A stretch of 48,906 nt of DNA. It comes from a bacterium. Lineage in GTDB: Bacteria; Calditrichota; Calditrichia; RBG-13-44-9. Of this stretch, positions 36,410 to 45,956 are shown piece by piece. A model generated the notes under the pieces. It was not told where the DNA came from, made no database searches, and saw only the letters and a list, made by a program, of their open reading frames with translations. The stretch's first letter is position 1; each line of letters opens with the position of its first letter. The translations under genes were made by a program, and so were the position numbers. The stretch spans positions 3,774,491 to 3,823,396 of the forward strand of contig CP070707.1 in assembly GCA_020350205.1 (NCBI GenBank), given 5' to 3'.

Positions 36410-39400
36410 TTACCTGATAGCAATATTTACATTAATTCCAAATTCAAAGAAAGTGAATTTTCCAGTTCTCTTGGTATTATTCGAGGAATATTCAAAGAAC
36501 ATGGATCCATTTACTTTCTGACTAAACCGATAGGTCACCGAGGGTTTAATTTTAAATGAATCATTCTTGTCCTGTTCTATAAATTCATCCGAACCAAAAC
36601 CGGGTCTGCGGGCAAAGGAAACATCATTATTATTAGTTACGGTTAAACTAATCTGCATTTCATTTTTCAATTTCTTGTTTCTTAAAAAAGGTAGTGGAAT
36701 TCGGAAACCGGTGGATTTCGAGAAGGAAAATGTCACATCAAAACCCGAGCGGAGCGATTTATTATCCCCGCTGGTGGCGGTATAGGTAAAGGTGGATGCT
36801 TTGGTGAACCGGAAATTTCCAGTAACACCCCATTTTGTCGTAACACTCACCCCCAGGAAGGGTGAATAGGTATTGGAATACCCCCAGTTGGTACGGGTTT
36901 TTATATCCGCCGCATTTTCCAGAGTCTCATATCGAATTGTCTCGTTAGTTTTTCCGCTTCTGGCATGTTCGAGCTGAATTGAATTTGCATATTTTTTAAA
37001 AAAGAACCACTTTTCTACCCCGGACAACCTGAATTGCCAGTCCGGAACTAATTTATACCAGCCTTTCTGATTATTATCCGGATCGTCCCCCGTAAAGAAG
37101 AAGGTAGAAGAATTGTTCTCCGTTTTCAGCTGGTTATTCTGGGTTAAATCATTGGAATAGTTATACTTAAAAGAAGATGTTAAATTCTGGACAATATCAA
37201 AACTCAGATTCCCGGTCAGGATTTTTCCATTTTTAATTGAGGGTGCAATTTCCAGCTTCCCAAAGGTGGTATCAGTTCCCACTCCGATATCTTCGGTGAA
37301 TCCTAACTGGTACTTCAGTCCGGGCATTTCTGAAATATTGAAATAGCTGTAACTGTCCCGAATTTGGTAATCCAGTCCGACTGATTTCCAGGCGTTGAAA
37401 AACCGCCACACCAGTTTTAAGGGATTGAGTGCCGAGATCGCCTTCTTGGCGGATTGCTGTTGTTGCTGGTTTCCCTGAGGTTTTTCCTCTTCTCCCTCTT
37501 CTGGAGATTCTTCCTCTTCTGAACCTCCCAAATTACGGCGGGGACCCCCGCCAGTTCGTGACGATCCGGGTGGACCACCCCGTTGCTGAATCTGGGATTT
37601 TCTCGGATCATAAAACTTATTGGCCAACTGAGAAGGCTGAAGATTTACATTAAATCCTTTATTTGTTTGTAGCGTACTTGATTTCTCATTGGTTTTAATA
37701 TTCGCCAGATTATAATTAAATGAGGCATTATATTTAAAACTTTGACTCATCCAGCTAAACCACTTGGGATTATAATTGGCACTAAAATTTTGATTCATGA
37801 CTTTATCGGTCCCAAAATCAAAATTGGTGACAATTGATTTAACAAGTTCTACCGCCCGCAAGGAATCAAAACTGGCATCCGATTGGAAATCCCGGCTAAA
37901 ATTTAAGGTAATACTGGGAACCAGGGTATAACCGAGACCAAAACGGCGGGAGGCAGTCGTGCGAATCGTATTGGTGATGGTTTGTTCCAGACGGGCCTTC
38001 TGGGAGGTTTCATTATCCCTGATCGAAATGCTGGCATCAAATGAGGAGGGCATGTAGGAAACCTGCTCTTTCGCTAAAAGGCGAACAACAGGGCCCTTCC
38101 CGAGCCAGGAAAAGGGTCGGATGGTTTTGTCCCTTCCGAAGGGAACTCGCAGCTGCAGTTGTCCACTGACACTTTCATTATCATTTACATCATAGCGTTC
38201 ATCACTGGCCGTTTTTTCGCTCCAATCTACATCCAGCGTAAACATATCGATGGAATATTTCAGGTACCAGGGAGTTCTCTGATTTCCCTGCCGGGAAAGG
38301 GTTCCTCCCAGGGAGGTAGACTCCGATATCCGGGAATTTTCTTCCAGTTCAGGATCCAGTTCACCTAATCCGAAGAGTTGTTCCACTTTTGAAGACGGTT
38401 TATAATCAGTAAGTTTATCGGTATTGTAAAAATATTTAGGAATATTGCGGGTACGGACATATCCTCCCGAAATTGGAATCTGGAATCCCCAGGAAGTGGG
38501 CAAAAATTTATTTAGGCGCAGACTCATACGATAATCCTGGCGTTCGGTGGTACTCCCGCTTCCAAATTGATCCTCGATCCGGCGGAAATCGGCATCCACC
38601 ACTTCCCACTGGGCCCGAAAGGTAGCAACATCCGCCAGTGCAATATCGGTCATCAACCTCATCGCAGTACCTTTGTCCCGATATACATCCGTTACACGAA
38701 GCTCATCGATCCAGATTTCCATATCGTCCATGGGAAATTCACCCACATTCCTGGCACCGATGACCATAAAATTTATATTCCGCAGGTTGGGCTGCCCCAC
38801 CACCTTAAAATATTGGTTAGGATTTTCAGGATTCTGCCGGTAATAGACCACTGTGGTAGTATCTCCGATAAAAAACTCATCCGATTTGGTTTTTGCTACC
38901 TCGTCCAGAACTATATCAAAAAAATTGCGCTCATCCCAGCCGGGGAATATCTCACCACCTATTTCATAATAAATCCCTTCCGCCGGTCCGAAGCGCATGT
39001 AAAACTGCAGGGGTGAATCCTGCTGTGGAAGGCCATCGTTTCCATGGACGAATAATTTTAACTTTTTGTAATTGATGAGATCCATTTTTTCAAAAAGTTG
39101 TTTCTTTGCTTCCGCCCGTGCCCCAGTTTCCAACCGGCGCAGCTGCATTACCAGAGACTGTTCCTTGCTTACGGCTTTGGTGATCCGATCCTGGATACCT
39201 TTTACCCCCGGTGGAGGCGTATAGGACTCCGGTGGCTCTGCATTTTCTTCGGTGTTATATACAGTGATACTGAACAGGCTATCATTTAATTCGAAAGGAG
39301 AATTATCATTTGCAGCAACACCGATCTCTTCCCATTCATTCCCCACAAAATCAAACGTGGCAATACTAATCGCATGATCGATATTATCCTGCGGTAGATC

Positions 39401-42400
39401 GTTCATCCAAAGACGAACATTGTAAATCTCCTGGAAGGTGGTATCTGGATTACCTACCACCAGATCCGGGTCATACGCCCGGATGGGTATACGGTAAAGT
39501 CGCCATCCTTTGGGGGTACTTCCGTTGATATAGGGGTGCAGGCTGTCTGAAAGATCAAACGAATAGGTAAAATACTCATTGAGCAGATTTACTCCCCCGT
39601 TGTCATCCAGGTCTTCGGTATCGGGATATTTAGCGCCCTGCGCCTGTCCATTTCCCTCAGTCCCATTTATTTGCAAAAAGGGAGGATTGGTATTTTGCGG
39701 GGGCGCCCAGATATCGAACGGATCTGCATTGGGTTGGCCGGCGGGAATTCCATCCAGACCGACATCTTCGTCGAGATCCAATAGACCGTTTAAATTACGA
39801 TCTTCTGTATTCAGATTTCCCAGCGAGGGTTCGCCAAAGACATTTATGGTGTTCCGTCGAATGTAAAAATCCTCACTGATCTTTCCGATATCAATATTGA
39901 CATGGCCCACCGTCCCCTTTACCCACATTTCAATAAATTTAGTCTTCTTCTGATCGGGGTAATTAACCGTACTGCGCAGGATCCCGCCCCAGGCGACACT
40001 GTCTGATATATCTTCATTTTTCCATTGCAGAACAAGCACATTGGTGGTGGTTCCGGTTTGGGCATTGACATCCCGGTTCGGCCAGATGTCACGGATATCC
40101 ACCTGATTGTAGGGATTGTACCAGAACATACGCAGCCTATTGTCATCCATCCGGTACATGATCGTGCTGTCTCGCTGATCAATTTCAAAATCAATTCCCA
40201 GTCGCGGTATCCGGAACCGTGAAGGAATGGATGCGCGTGACCAGGTCCGATATACAATCCCCAGTGGTGTTGTCCGTTTGCTCCCTTCGAAATCGTCGAT
40301 ATAGGCCACACCCTGGTTTTCCCCTAAATCTTTCTCGTTAAAAGTATTAGGATTGGGATTAACCTGAGCGTATTCCGCTTCTATTTTTAGTCGGGATTCG
40401 GCAGAGGTTTCAACGATTGGCAAAACATCCAGCATCTTGGTCAGAAAATTGGGATTGAAATTCAGGGCAGTATTGACATCCCAGATAATATTTCTAACCG
40501 GCTCCTGTCCCAGTCGTACGCGTTGGTCAAGAGTGGATTTGTTTAGATACAAACCGGTCATACCAATAAAACCCCGCTCACCAAAAGAATATTCTATACG
40601 TCCGCCCAGCAGAGTTTTTTTGTCGAGCTGAAAAAGGCTACCCCTCTCATATTCAATTTCAACATTCGCGTCCGCCCGGCGGGCTTCAGGAGCCAGTATC
40701 TGAAGGGAACCACCAAAGTAATCGATCACATAATCTTTGTCCTTTACCAGCTCCCTACCATTCAGCTTTACAATTTCAGAGCCTTCCAGGACGTTAAAAC
40801 CCAAATTATAAGTTGATGAAATCGAACTGGTGGTAATTTCCAGTTGAAATTTATGTTGTTCCAGTTCTTCGGTGCGGTTCTTGATATTATAGATTTTTAC
40901 GTTCAGGGAAGTATCAATCGCAAAGGGACTATCCGGGACTGGGGCAAAAGGATTGGTTGAAGGAAATATCAAATATCCATTCGGCAAATCGAATATCGCA
41001 GAATTGTTAAGGTCAATTCTTTTATCCCCGGTTTCAGTAATATTTCCCTGCTCATCCAGACGATCCAAACCCATCAAATAAATAAACGCCTTAGTCTCCC
41101 CCACAGGTTGCACATCCACATCCTCTCCGGTCTTGGTGTAGAGGATATTCACATTGAAGCCTTCTTTGGGAATATTGGAAGCACCCAGATTGTAGACATT
41201 CCGCATGGCCAGTTTCCAGGTAGGATATTCGGGTTTTGATCCCTGGGCCCGAACCATTTTTAATAAAACCGTTGCAGAGCTATCCGTCACTTCATTAAAC
41301 AAAAGACCTTTTTTGGTCCCATCCTGTAATTGATAGGCAATGGCGACTACATCGTTTTCGTTCACAGTCTGGTTTAACCAGAAATATCCTTTATATTCAT
41401 CATAATAATATTCCGTCTCATCCAGCCGCCGGAAGAAACCCTTTTCTTTATACCCGCTGACCACCTGCAAGGTATCCAGGTTGTTTATGTCATAGTCATC
41501 GGGATCCAGCACAGCCCAACCCTGGCGGGTGCTGGAATCGGTGGTTCTGGCGGTAATCCAGACATCCAGTTGGGAAACTTTCCTGTTCTGATTAGGAATA
41601 ATCCAGCGCATATTGCTGAGATCGAATCCGTTTTCATAGTAATCTGCCCACTCATCATCGAGGAAGAAGAAACGTTCCCGAACATATTCATAGTCTTTTA
41701 TGCGCACCGTATTCTCAGCCGCACCGCCGGTCTTGGTCAGTTTCTGTTTTTCACCCCGCTGCAAACTGGCAATTCCCACAAAGCTAAGGTTTCCCACCTG
41801 CATGGCAGTCTTGAGGCCAAACAAACCCTGACTTTTAGAACTGGCGGATACATAATTCGTACTGGGGAGAGCCAGAGACACATTACCCGCTTCAATAGTC
41901 TGGATGATCTCATCTTCATCACCTGTATAGGTCAAACGAAGGGTATTTTCAAAATCGAAGGTTGCCTCACTGTTCTGATCCACCTTCACACTGACTTTAT
42001 CACCGACTTTCCCTTCGACCTGGAATTGCTGGGTTTGTTTGAAACGGGGACTGAAATTACCTCGTTGTTCAAAAGAGGAAACAGCGGAACCTTCCCGGCT
42101 CTCCGATCTTCCGGCAAGTTCGAAGGAAATATTGCCGGTAACGCGGAGCCCCACCCTATCTCCACCAAAGATCCTTTTAAAAGCTTTACTTTTTATTTTA
42201 ACAGGAATATTCAGCTCGATGCCGCCCGCGCCGGCCTCTTTTTCCTTCCCTACATTTTTTATCACAGTTTTACGCCAGATCTGCTGATTTTCATACTGCA
42301 GTTTCTGCTGGCTGTAATACTCCAGATTCATGGCAATAGGTAGGCGGTAATCTTTATTGTACAGGGTTTCCCGGATTTGAATCACTTCCTGAGTACTATC

Positions 42401-42616
42401 GACGGTTACTTGCCGCTTGAATTGGCCAAGCTGCATTTTTAGAAGCGTCGAATCCGCAAAATACCGCGATAAACCCGGGTATTCAGGTTCAAATAAGGGG
42501 ACAACCCCGGGGGGATGTTGAGGAGGGTTCAATCCCTGAGCAGCCACACCGGTTATGGTTATCATCACCAGTGCAAAGACTTTTCGAAGGTGCGATTGTA
42601 CAGACTTCAAAATCAA
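36410..42616 (-). CDS. sprA: T9SS outer-membrane translocon SprA/Sov
   Basis: A 2068-aa giant outer-membrane barrel, the translocation channel of the type IX secretion system. After a signal (VFALVMITITGVAAQG) it has the SprA N-terminal region (LPIAMNLEYYSQQKLQ, and DRVGLRVTGNISFELAGRS). The middle has the family features NENDVVAIAYQ, YIDDFEGSKRTTPLG, and an acidic calcium-like loop (DRNLNGLLDLDEDVGLDG). The C-terminal thousand residues are alternating strands with many aromatics. A low-complexity linker (Gly/Pro, then Glu, then Gln; about 37440-37600) interrupts the C-terminal region. The start is TTG (42614-42616) after AAGGA. Usual length for SprA is 2,000-2,500 aa. It exports proteins with type A sorting domains, three of which are in this window. 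Confidence 0.95.
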   Translation of the reverse strand: MILKSVQSHLRKVFALVMITITGVAAQGLNPPQHPPGVVPLFEPEYPGLSRYFADSTLLKMQLGQFKRQVTVDSTQEVIQIRETLYNKDYRLPIAMNLEYYSQQKLQYENQQIWRKTVIKNVGKEKEAGAGGIELNIPVKIKSKAFKRIFGGDRVGLRVTGNISFELAGRSESREGSAVSSFEQRGNFSPRFKQTQQFQVEGKVGDKVSVKVDQNSEATFDFENTLRLTYTGDEDEIIQTIEAGNVSLALPSTNYVSASSKSQGLFGLKTAMQVGNLSFVGIASLQRGEKQKLTKTGGAAENTVRIKDYEYVRERFFFLDDEWADYYENGFDLSNMRWIIPNQNRKVSQLDVWITARTTDSSTRQGWAVLDPDDYDINNLDTLQVVSGYKEKGFFRRLDETEYYYDEYKGYFWLNQTVNENDVVAIAYQLQDGTKKGLLFNEVTDSSATVLLKMVRAQGSKPEYPTWKLAMRNVYNLGASNIPKEGFNVNILYTKTGEDVDVQPVGETKAFIYLMGLDRLDEQGNITETGDKRIDLNNSAIFDLPNGYLIFPSTNPFAPVPDSPFAIDTSLNVKIYNIKNRTEELEQHKFQLEITTSSISSTYNLGFNVLEGSEIVKLNGRELVKDKDYVIDYFGGSLQILAPEARRADANVEIEYERGSLFQLDKKTLLGGRIEYSFGERGFIGMTGLYLNKSTLDQRVRLGQEPVRNIIWDVNTALNFNPNFLTKMLDVLPIVETSAESRLKIEAEYAQVNPNPNTFNEKDLGENQGVAYIDDFEGSKRTTPLGIVYRTWSRASIPSRFRIPRLGIDFEIDQRDSTIMYRMDDNRLRMFWYNPYNQVDIRDIWPNRDVNAQTGTTTNVLVLQWKNEDISDSVAWGGILRSTVNYPDQKKTKFIEMWVKGTVGHVNIDIGKISEDFYIRRNTINVFGEPSLGNLNTEDRNLNGLLDLDEDVGLDGIPAGQPNADPFDIWAPPQNTNPPFLQINGTEGNGQAQGAKYPDTEDLDDNGGVNLLNEYFTYSFDLSDSLHPYINGSTPKGWRLYRIPIRAYDPDLVVGNPDTTFQEIYNVRLWMNDLPQDNIDHAISIATFDFVGNEWEEIGVAANDNSPFELNDSLFSITVYNTEENAEPPESYTPPPGVKGIQDRITKAVSKEQSLVMQLRRLETGARAEAKKQLFEKMDLINYKKLKLFVHGNDGLPQQDSPLQFYMRFGPAEGIYYEIGGEIFPGWDERNFFDIVLDEVAKTKSDEFFIGDTTTVVYYRQNPENPNQYFKVVGQPNLRNINFMVIGARNVGEFPMDDMEIWIDELRVTDVYRDKGTAMRLMTDIALADVATFRAQWEVVDADFRRIEDQFGSGSTTERQDYRMSLRLNKFLPTSWGFQIPISGGYVRTRNIPKYFYNTDKLTDYKPSSKVEQLFGLGELDPELEENSRISESTSLGGTLSRQGNQRTPWYLKYSIDMFTLDVDWSEKTASDERYDVNDNESVSGQLQLRVPFGRDKTIRPFSWLGKGPVVRLLAKEQVSYMPSSFDASISIRDNETSQKARLEQTITNTIRTTASRRFGLGYTLVPSITLNFSRDFQSDASFDSLRAVELVKSIVTNFDFGTDKVMNQNFSANYNPKWFSWMSQSFKYNASFNYNLANIKTNEKSSTLQTNKGFNVNLQPSQLANKFYDPRKSQIQQRGGPPGSSRTGGGPRRNLGGSEEEESPEEGEEEKPQGNQQQQQSAKKAISALNPLKLVWRFFNAWKSVGLDYQIRDSYSYFNISEMPGLKYQLGFTEDIGVGTDTTFGKLEIAPSIKNGKILTGNLSFDIVQNLTSSFKYNYSNDLTQNNQLKTENNSSTFFFTGDDPDNNQKGWYKLVPDWQFRLSGVEKWFFFKKYANSIQLEHARSGKTNETIRYETLENAADIKTRTNWGYSNTYSPFLGVSVTTKWGVTGNFRFTKASTFTYTATSGDNKSLRSGFDVTFSFSKSTGFRIPLPFLRNKKLKNEMQISLTVTNNNDVSFARRPGFGSDEFIEQDKNDSFKIKPSVTYRFSQKVNGSMFFEYSSNNTKRTGKFTFFEFGINVNIAIR

Positions 42617-42765
42617 AAATATTCCTTTTCCCGCAAACGCCTGAGAAATTTAACTCGGTATCGCTAAAGTCTATACACACCTCCGTTTTCATTCCGTTGA
42701 ATATATTGAGAGTTTACAATTTAATCAAGCTAATTATCACCTTTAACAAGTTATAAAAAAAGAAC

Positions 42766-43443
42766 CTAAGACGTTTCAATTTTGTTTTGTGCCAGTTCCA
42801 GGATTTTCCTGATCTGTTCTTCAACTGTGAGACGGGTAGTATCCAGTTCAACGGCATCATCAGATTTTAAAAGTGGACCATGATTCCGGTTTATATCCTG
42901 CTTATCCCGGTATTCAATGTCTTTCTCCACTTCTTCTAAATCGATTTTTACACCTTTTTGTTCCAGTTCTTTTTTTCTTCTTATGGCACGTTCTTTCACA
43001 CTGGCTATCATAAAGATTTTTAAATCAGCATGAGGAAAAACCACCGTTCCTATATCGCGACCGTCCATCACAATTCCACCGGCTTCTCCCATGGCTTGCT
43101 GTTTTTTCACCATAATCGCTCTCACACCCGGGTTCGCCGCGACCGGGCTGATATTTTGATCAATCTCAGGGGTACGGATTTTTTCTGATACATCCTCCCC
43201 ATTCATATAAATAATCGTCTTACTTTCATGACTCCTTAGCTTCAAATCGAGCTCTCTGGCCAATTCGATGACCTTATCCCTGTTATGTACGGATACATTT
43301 TCACGCAGGGCTTCAAGAGTTACAGCCCGGTACATGGCACCGGAATCAATGTAGGTATAACCTAATCTTCGGGCGACTTCCCGAGCAGTGGTACTTTTCC
43401 CACTCGCTGCAGGTCCATCAATCGCTATGATTATTCTTCTCAT
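42766..43443 (-). CDS. cmk: Cytidylate kinase
   Basis: Phosphorylates CMP and dCMP with ATP. The P-loop is AIDGPAASGKSTTAR (residues 7-21), followed by YIDSGAMYRAVTL, the LID/NMP features DGRDIGTVVFPHAD (about 127-140), and the RRKKELEQKG and EYRDKQDINR segments. Length 225 aa is standard. GGAGG lies four bases before the ATG, and the coding region overlaps the end of rluB by 26 bases, implying translational coupling. In many bacteria cmk is followed by rpsA; here sprA follows. Confidence 0.97.
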   Translation of the reverse strand: MRRIIIAIDGPAASGKSTTAREVARRLGYTYIDSGAMYRAVTLEALRENVSVHNRDKVIELARELDLKLRSHESKTIIYMNGEDVSEKIRTPEIDQNISPVAANPGVRAIMVKKQQAMGEAGGIVMDGRDIGTVVFPHADLKIFMIASVKERAIRRKKELEQKGVKIDLEEVEKDIEYRDKQDINRNHGPLLKSDDAVELDTTRLTVEEQIRKILELAQNKIETS

Positions 43444-44206
43444 TCGCCTCCCGGGTTTCTTCAGAGAGCTGTGCTGAATATGCCGCAGTCAACTGGCGCA
43501 ATTTTTCAATTTCTTCAAAGGTTAACTGTCGCCATTCCCCGGTTTTGAGATTATCGACCCGTAATCCTGCAAATTCAACTCGGTGAAGTTTTTTTACCTG
43601 ATACCCCAACACCTCAAACATTTTTCTGATCTGGCGGTTACGACCCTCATGTAGTTCCACTTCCATGTAACTTGAATTATCAATGATTCTTATTTCCTCC
43701 GCTTTACAGGGCGCCGTTTTTCGCTCTTCCAGCAAAAATCCTTTTCGGAAATGATGGAGATCGACCGGGCGAATTCTCTTATCCAGCAGTACCCGATATA
43801 TCTTGCTTATCTCAAATTTCGGATGCGCCAGAATATAAGAAAGTTTTCCGTCGGTCGTGAGCAGGAGGGCTCCGGTGGTATTAAAATCAAGTCTTCCTAC
43901 CGGAAAGATACGCTCCTGAATGTTAATCAGGTCCAATACAGTTTTTCTTTTCTTTTCATCACTGGCGGTGGTAACCACTCGCAGCGGTTTATTCAGCAAC
44001 AGGTAAATATGTTTTTCCTGGGGTTGAATCCGCTGGTTATAATAATCGACTACATCATGCTCCGGATCTATTCTGATTCCCATTTCCACCATGACCTTCC
44101 CATTGACCCGGATGGCTCCGGCGGCAATAAGGTCATCACACTTGCGCCGCGATCCCAGTCCGCAAAGTGCCAGATATCTATTGAGCCGGATTTTCTTCTG
44201 TTCCAT
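43418..44206 (-). CDS. rluB: RluB/RsuA-family pseudouridine synthase
   Basis: Converts a uridine in 23S rRNA to pseudouridine. I start it at ATG 44206 (MEQKKIRLNRYLAL) because the family opens there; an ATG six codons upstream directly abuts GGGGAGG and is an alternative. N-terminal S4 RNA-binding domain (RLNRYLALCGLGSRRKCDDLIAAGAI), then the catalytic domain with PVGRLDFNTTGALLLTTDG containing the catalytic Asp in GRLD, and HEGRNRQIRKMFE. The C-terminal tail is charged. It overlaps scpB upstream by 29 bases and cmk downstream by 26. Confidence 0.94.
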   Translation of the reverse strand: MEQKKIRLNRYLALCGLGSRRKCDDLIAAGAIRVNGKVMVEMGIRIDPEHDVVDYYNQRIQPQEKHIYLLLNKPLRVVTTASDEKKRKTVLDLINIQERIFPVGRLDFNTTGALLLTTDGKLSYILAHPKFEISKIYRVLLDKRIRPVDLHHFRKGFLLEERKTAPCKAEEIRIIDNSSYMEVELHEGRNRQIRKMFEVLGYQVKKLHRVEFAGLRVDNLKTGEWRQLTFEEIEKLRQLTAAYSAQLSEETREANEKNNHSD

Positions 44207-44852
44207 TACGCTCTGCTTTCTCATCCTCCCCGTTTCCATTGGACCGTAAACCGAGTTCGCCCAGATTAATTTCCCGGAATATTGTCTCATGATGGGGAGA
44301 GTGCTCGTCCTCAACATCAATTAATTCATCTATTTCCTTCAATTTCGGAAGATCCTCCAGAGAATTCAGTCCGAAATAATCCAGAAATTTTCTGGTCGTC
44401 ATATACAAAAAGGGACTTCCAGGTGCCTTGGCCCGTCCGGAAATGGTAACGAGACTCCTGGACAAAAGGGTTTTCATCACACCATCCACATTGACACCCC
44501 GTATCTCTTCAATTTCATGTTTCGTCAGCGGTTGCTTGTAGGCAACAATCGCCAGAGTTTCCAAGGCTTTCTGAGTGAGACGGGATGCTTGCTTGGACTG
44601 AAATAACTTTTCAACATAATCTGCATACTCCGGTAACGTAAAAAATTGATATCCGCCTGCAATTTCTTTGATCTCAAAAGTGCGGCCCGATTTTTGATAT
44701 TGGGTGTTCAGGAGGTTCACAGCATCGGAGATTTCTTTCGGTTTTAATTCCGGAATGATGTCCCGTATCCTGGGAATGGTAAGTGGATCTTCACTGGAAA
44801 ACAATAATGATTCCAGGATATGGACAAATACTTTTTTATCTTCTTTGGCCAT
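44178..44852 (-). CDS. scpB: Segregation and condensation protein B
   Basis: Kleisin-associated subunit of the SMC condensin complex, acting in chromosome segregation. Two winged-helix domains are visible: the first with VHILESLLFSSEDPLTIPRI, the second with ALETLAIVAYKQPLTKHEIEEIRGV (family hallmark) and GRAKAPGSPFLYMTT. A charged tail (residues about 200-224) is less conserved. AAGGA lies upstream of the ATG. It follows scpA by 155 bases and overlaps rluB. Confidence 0.96.
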   Translation of the reverse strand: MAKEDKKVFVHILESLLFSSEDPLTIPRIRDIIPELKPKEISDAVNLLNTQYQKSGRTFEIKEIAGGYQFFTLPEYADYVEKLFQSKQASRLTQKALETLAIVAYKQPLTKHEIEEIRGVNVDGVMKTLLSRSLVTISGRAKAPGSPFLYMTTRKFLDYFGLNSLEDLPKLKEIDELIDVEDEHSPHHETIFREINLGELGLRSNGNGEDEKAERNGTEENPAQ

Positions 44853-45007
44853 GCTTCCTTAGTCTCCTCGCGTGAAAAGTTACAATATTCGAAAAAACAC
44901 CAATTCTTTAGGATTAATAGTGAGGATCAATTTCCGGACCCAAAATAAATTGATGTTTTGCTGCTTATGACTTGTAAGTCATCTCAAGAAAGTAATTTTA
45001 TTCCAAT

Positions 45008-45820
45008 TTAATGAGATTCTGAATTTTCGGTATCAGGCCCTCCGGACGATTCTGATATTACATCCTGATCACGGACTTCCAAATATTTGGCCATGGTCAA
45101 TGGTTGCAATACCGCCAATCTGATTTCACCAAAAACCTCAGATTGCTTAGCCGCCAGGAAGTGCAACCTGGCCAGATCCAGGATAGCCATAAATGTTACA
45201 ATCAATTCTATTTTTGTCTGAAGTTTCTTACAAATTTCTCGGAAAAGAATATAAGGACGGTTTCCGATCTGTTCGATGATAAAACCAACCTGTTCTTCGA
45301 GGCTCACTTTGATAAGGCTGACCTGATGAACCGTTACCTTGGGCATATTATCCAGGGCATTTTTAAAGGCGGTCAATAAATCGAACAGGGAGACATCATC
45401 CAGAAAGACATCCTCTGCGATCGGCTCCGGTGTCAACATCTGTTTTGGTTTGGTTCGCGAAAAACGTCTGCGGCGTCGATATTCCAAATCACCCAGTGAA
45501 AAGGAGGCGTCTTTGAACAGTTTATATTCCAGGAGCTGAGCCACCAGCTGGGATCGGGGATCCTCAATGTCTTCTTCATCCGTTCCTTCAGGCCGGGGCA
45601 ACAGCATCCGGACCTTGATAAGTAAAAGGGTGGCCACCATTTCGATGAATTCGCCCGCGATATCCAAATCTAAAATCTTCATCAATTCAATATATTCCAG
45701 ATACTGCCGGGTGATTTCTGCCACCGGAATATCATACACATCAATTTCATTTTTTTTGATCAGAAAAAGCAAAAGATCAAAGGGACCTTCGAAAACGGGT
45801 AATTTTATTTTATAACTCAT
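45008..45820 (-). CDS. scpA: Segregation and condensation protein A
   Basis: Kleisin subunit linking SMC heads. N-terminal region LPVFEGPFDLLLFLIKKNEIDVYDIPVAEIT is the family hallmark, followed by LDLDIAGEFIEMVATLLLIKVRMLLP. The C-terminal winged helix holds VTFMAILDLARLHFLAAKQSEVFGEI. I use ATG 45820; two GTG codons just upstream are possible starts. A stop separates it from trpS by about 130 bases. Length about 270 aa is normal. Confidence 0.95.
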   Translation of the reverse strand: MSYKIKLPVFEGPFDLLLFLIKKNEIDVYDIPVAEITRQYLEYIELMKILDLDIAGEFIEMVATLLLIKVRMLLPRPEGTDEEDIEDPRSQLVAQLLEYKLFKDASFSLGDLEYRRRRRFSRTKPKQMLTPEPIAEDVFLDDVSLFDLLTAFKNALDNMPKVTVHQVSLIKVSLEEQVGFIIEQIGNRPYILFREICKKLQTKIELIVTFMAILDLARLHFLAAKQSEVFGEIRLAVLQPLTMAKYLEVRDQDVISESSGGPDTENSESH

Positions 45821-45956
45821 CACCACTCGTCAATTTATATCTCTCTTCAACCGGAAACTTCAATATTTAGAGTTCAGGGAAGAATTTATTAGCCTGAACT
45901 CAAAAATAAACCAGGGATCACCAGATTTATCTATACACTTTCAGATCTATTATTGA

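Noticed and set aside
41570..42343. 257-codon plus-strand open frame opposite sprA
   Set aside because: It lies within the conserved sprA coding region, has no ribosome site or recognisable domain, and is best explained as antisense shadow.
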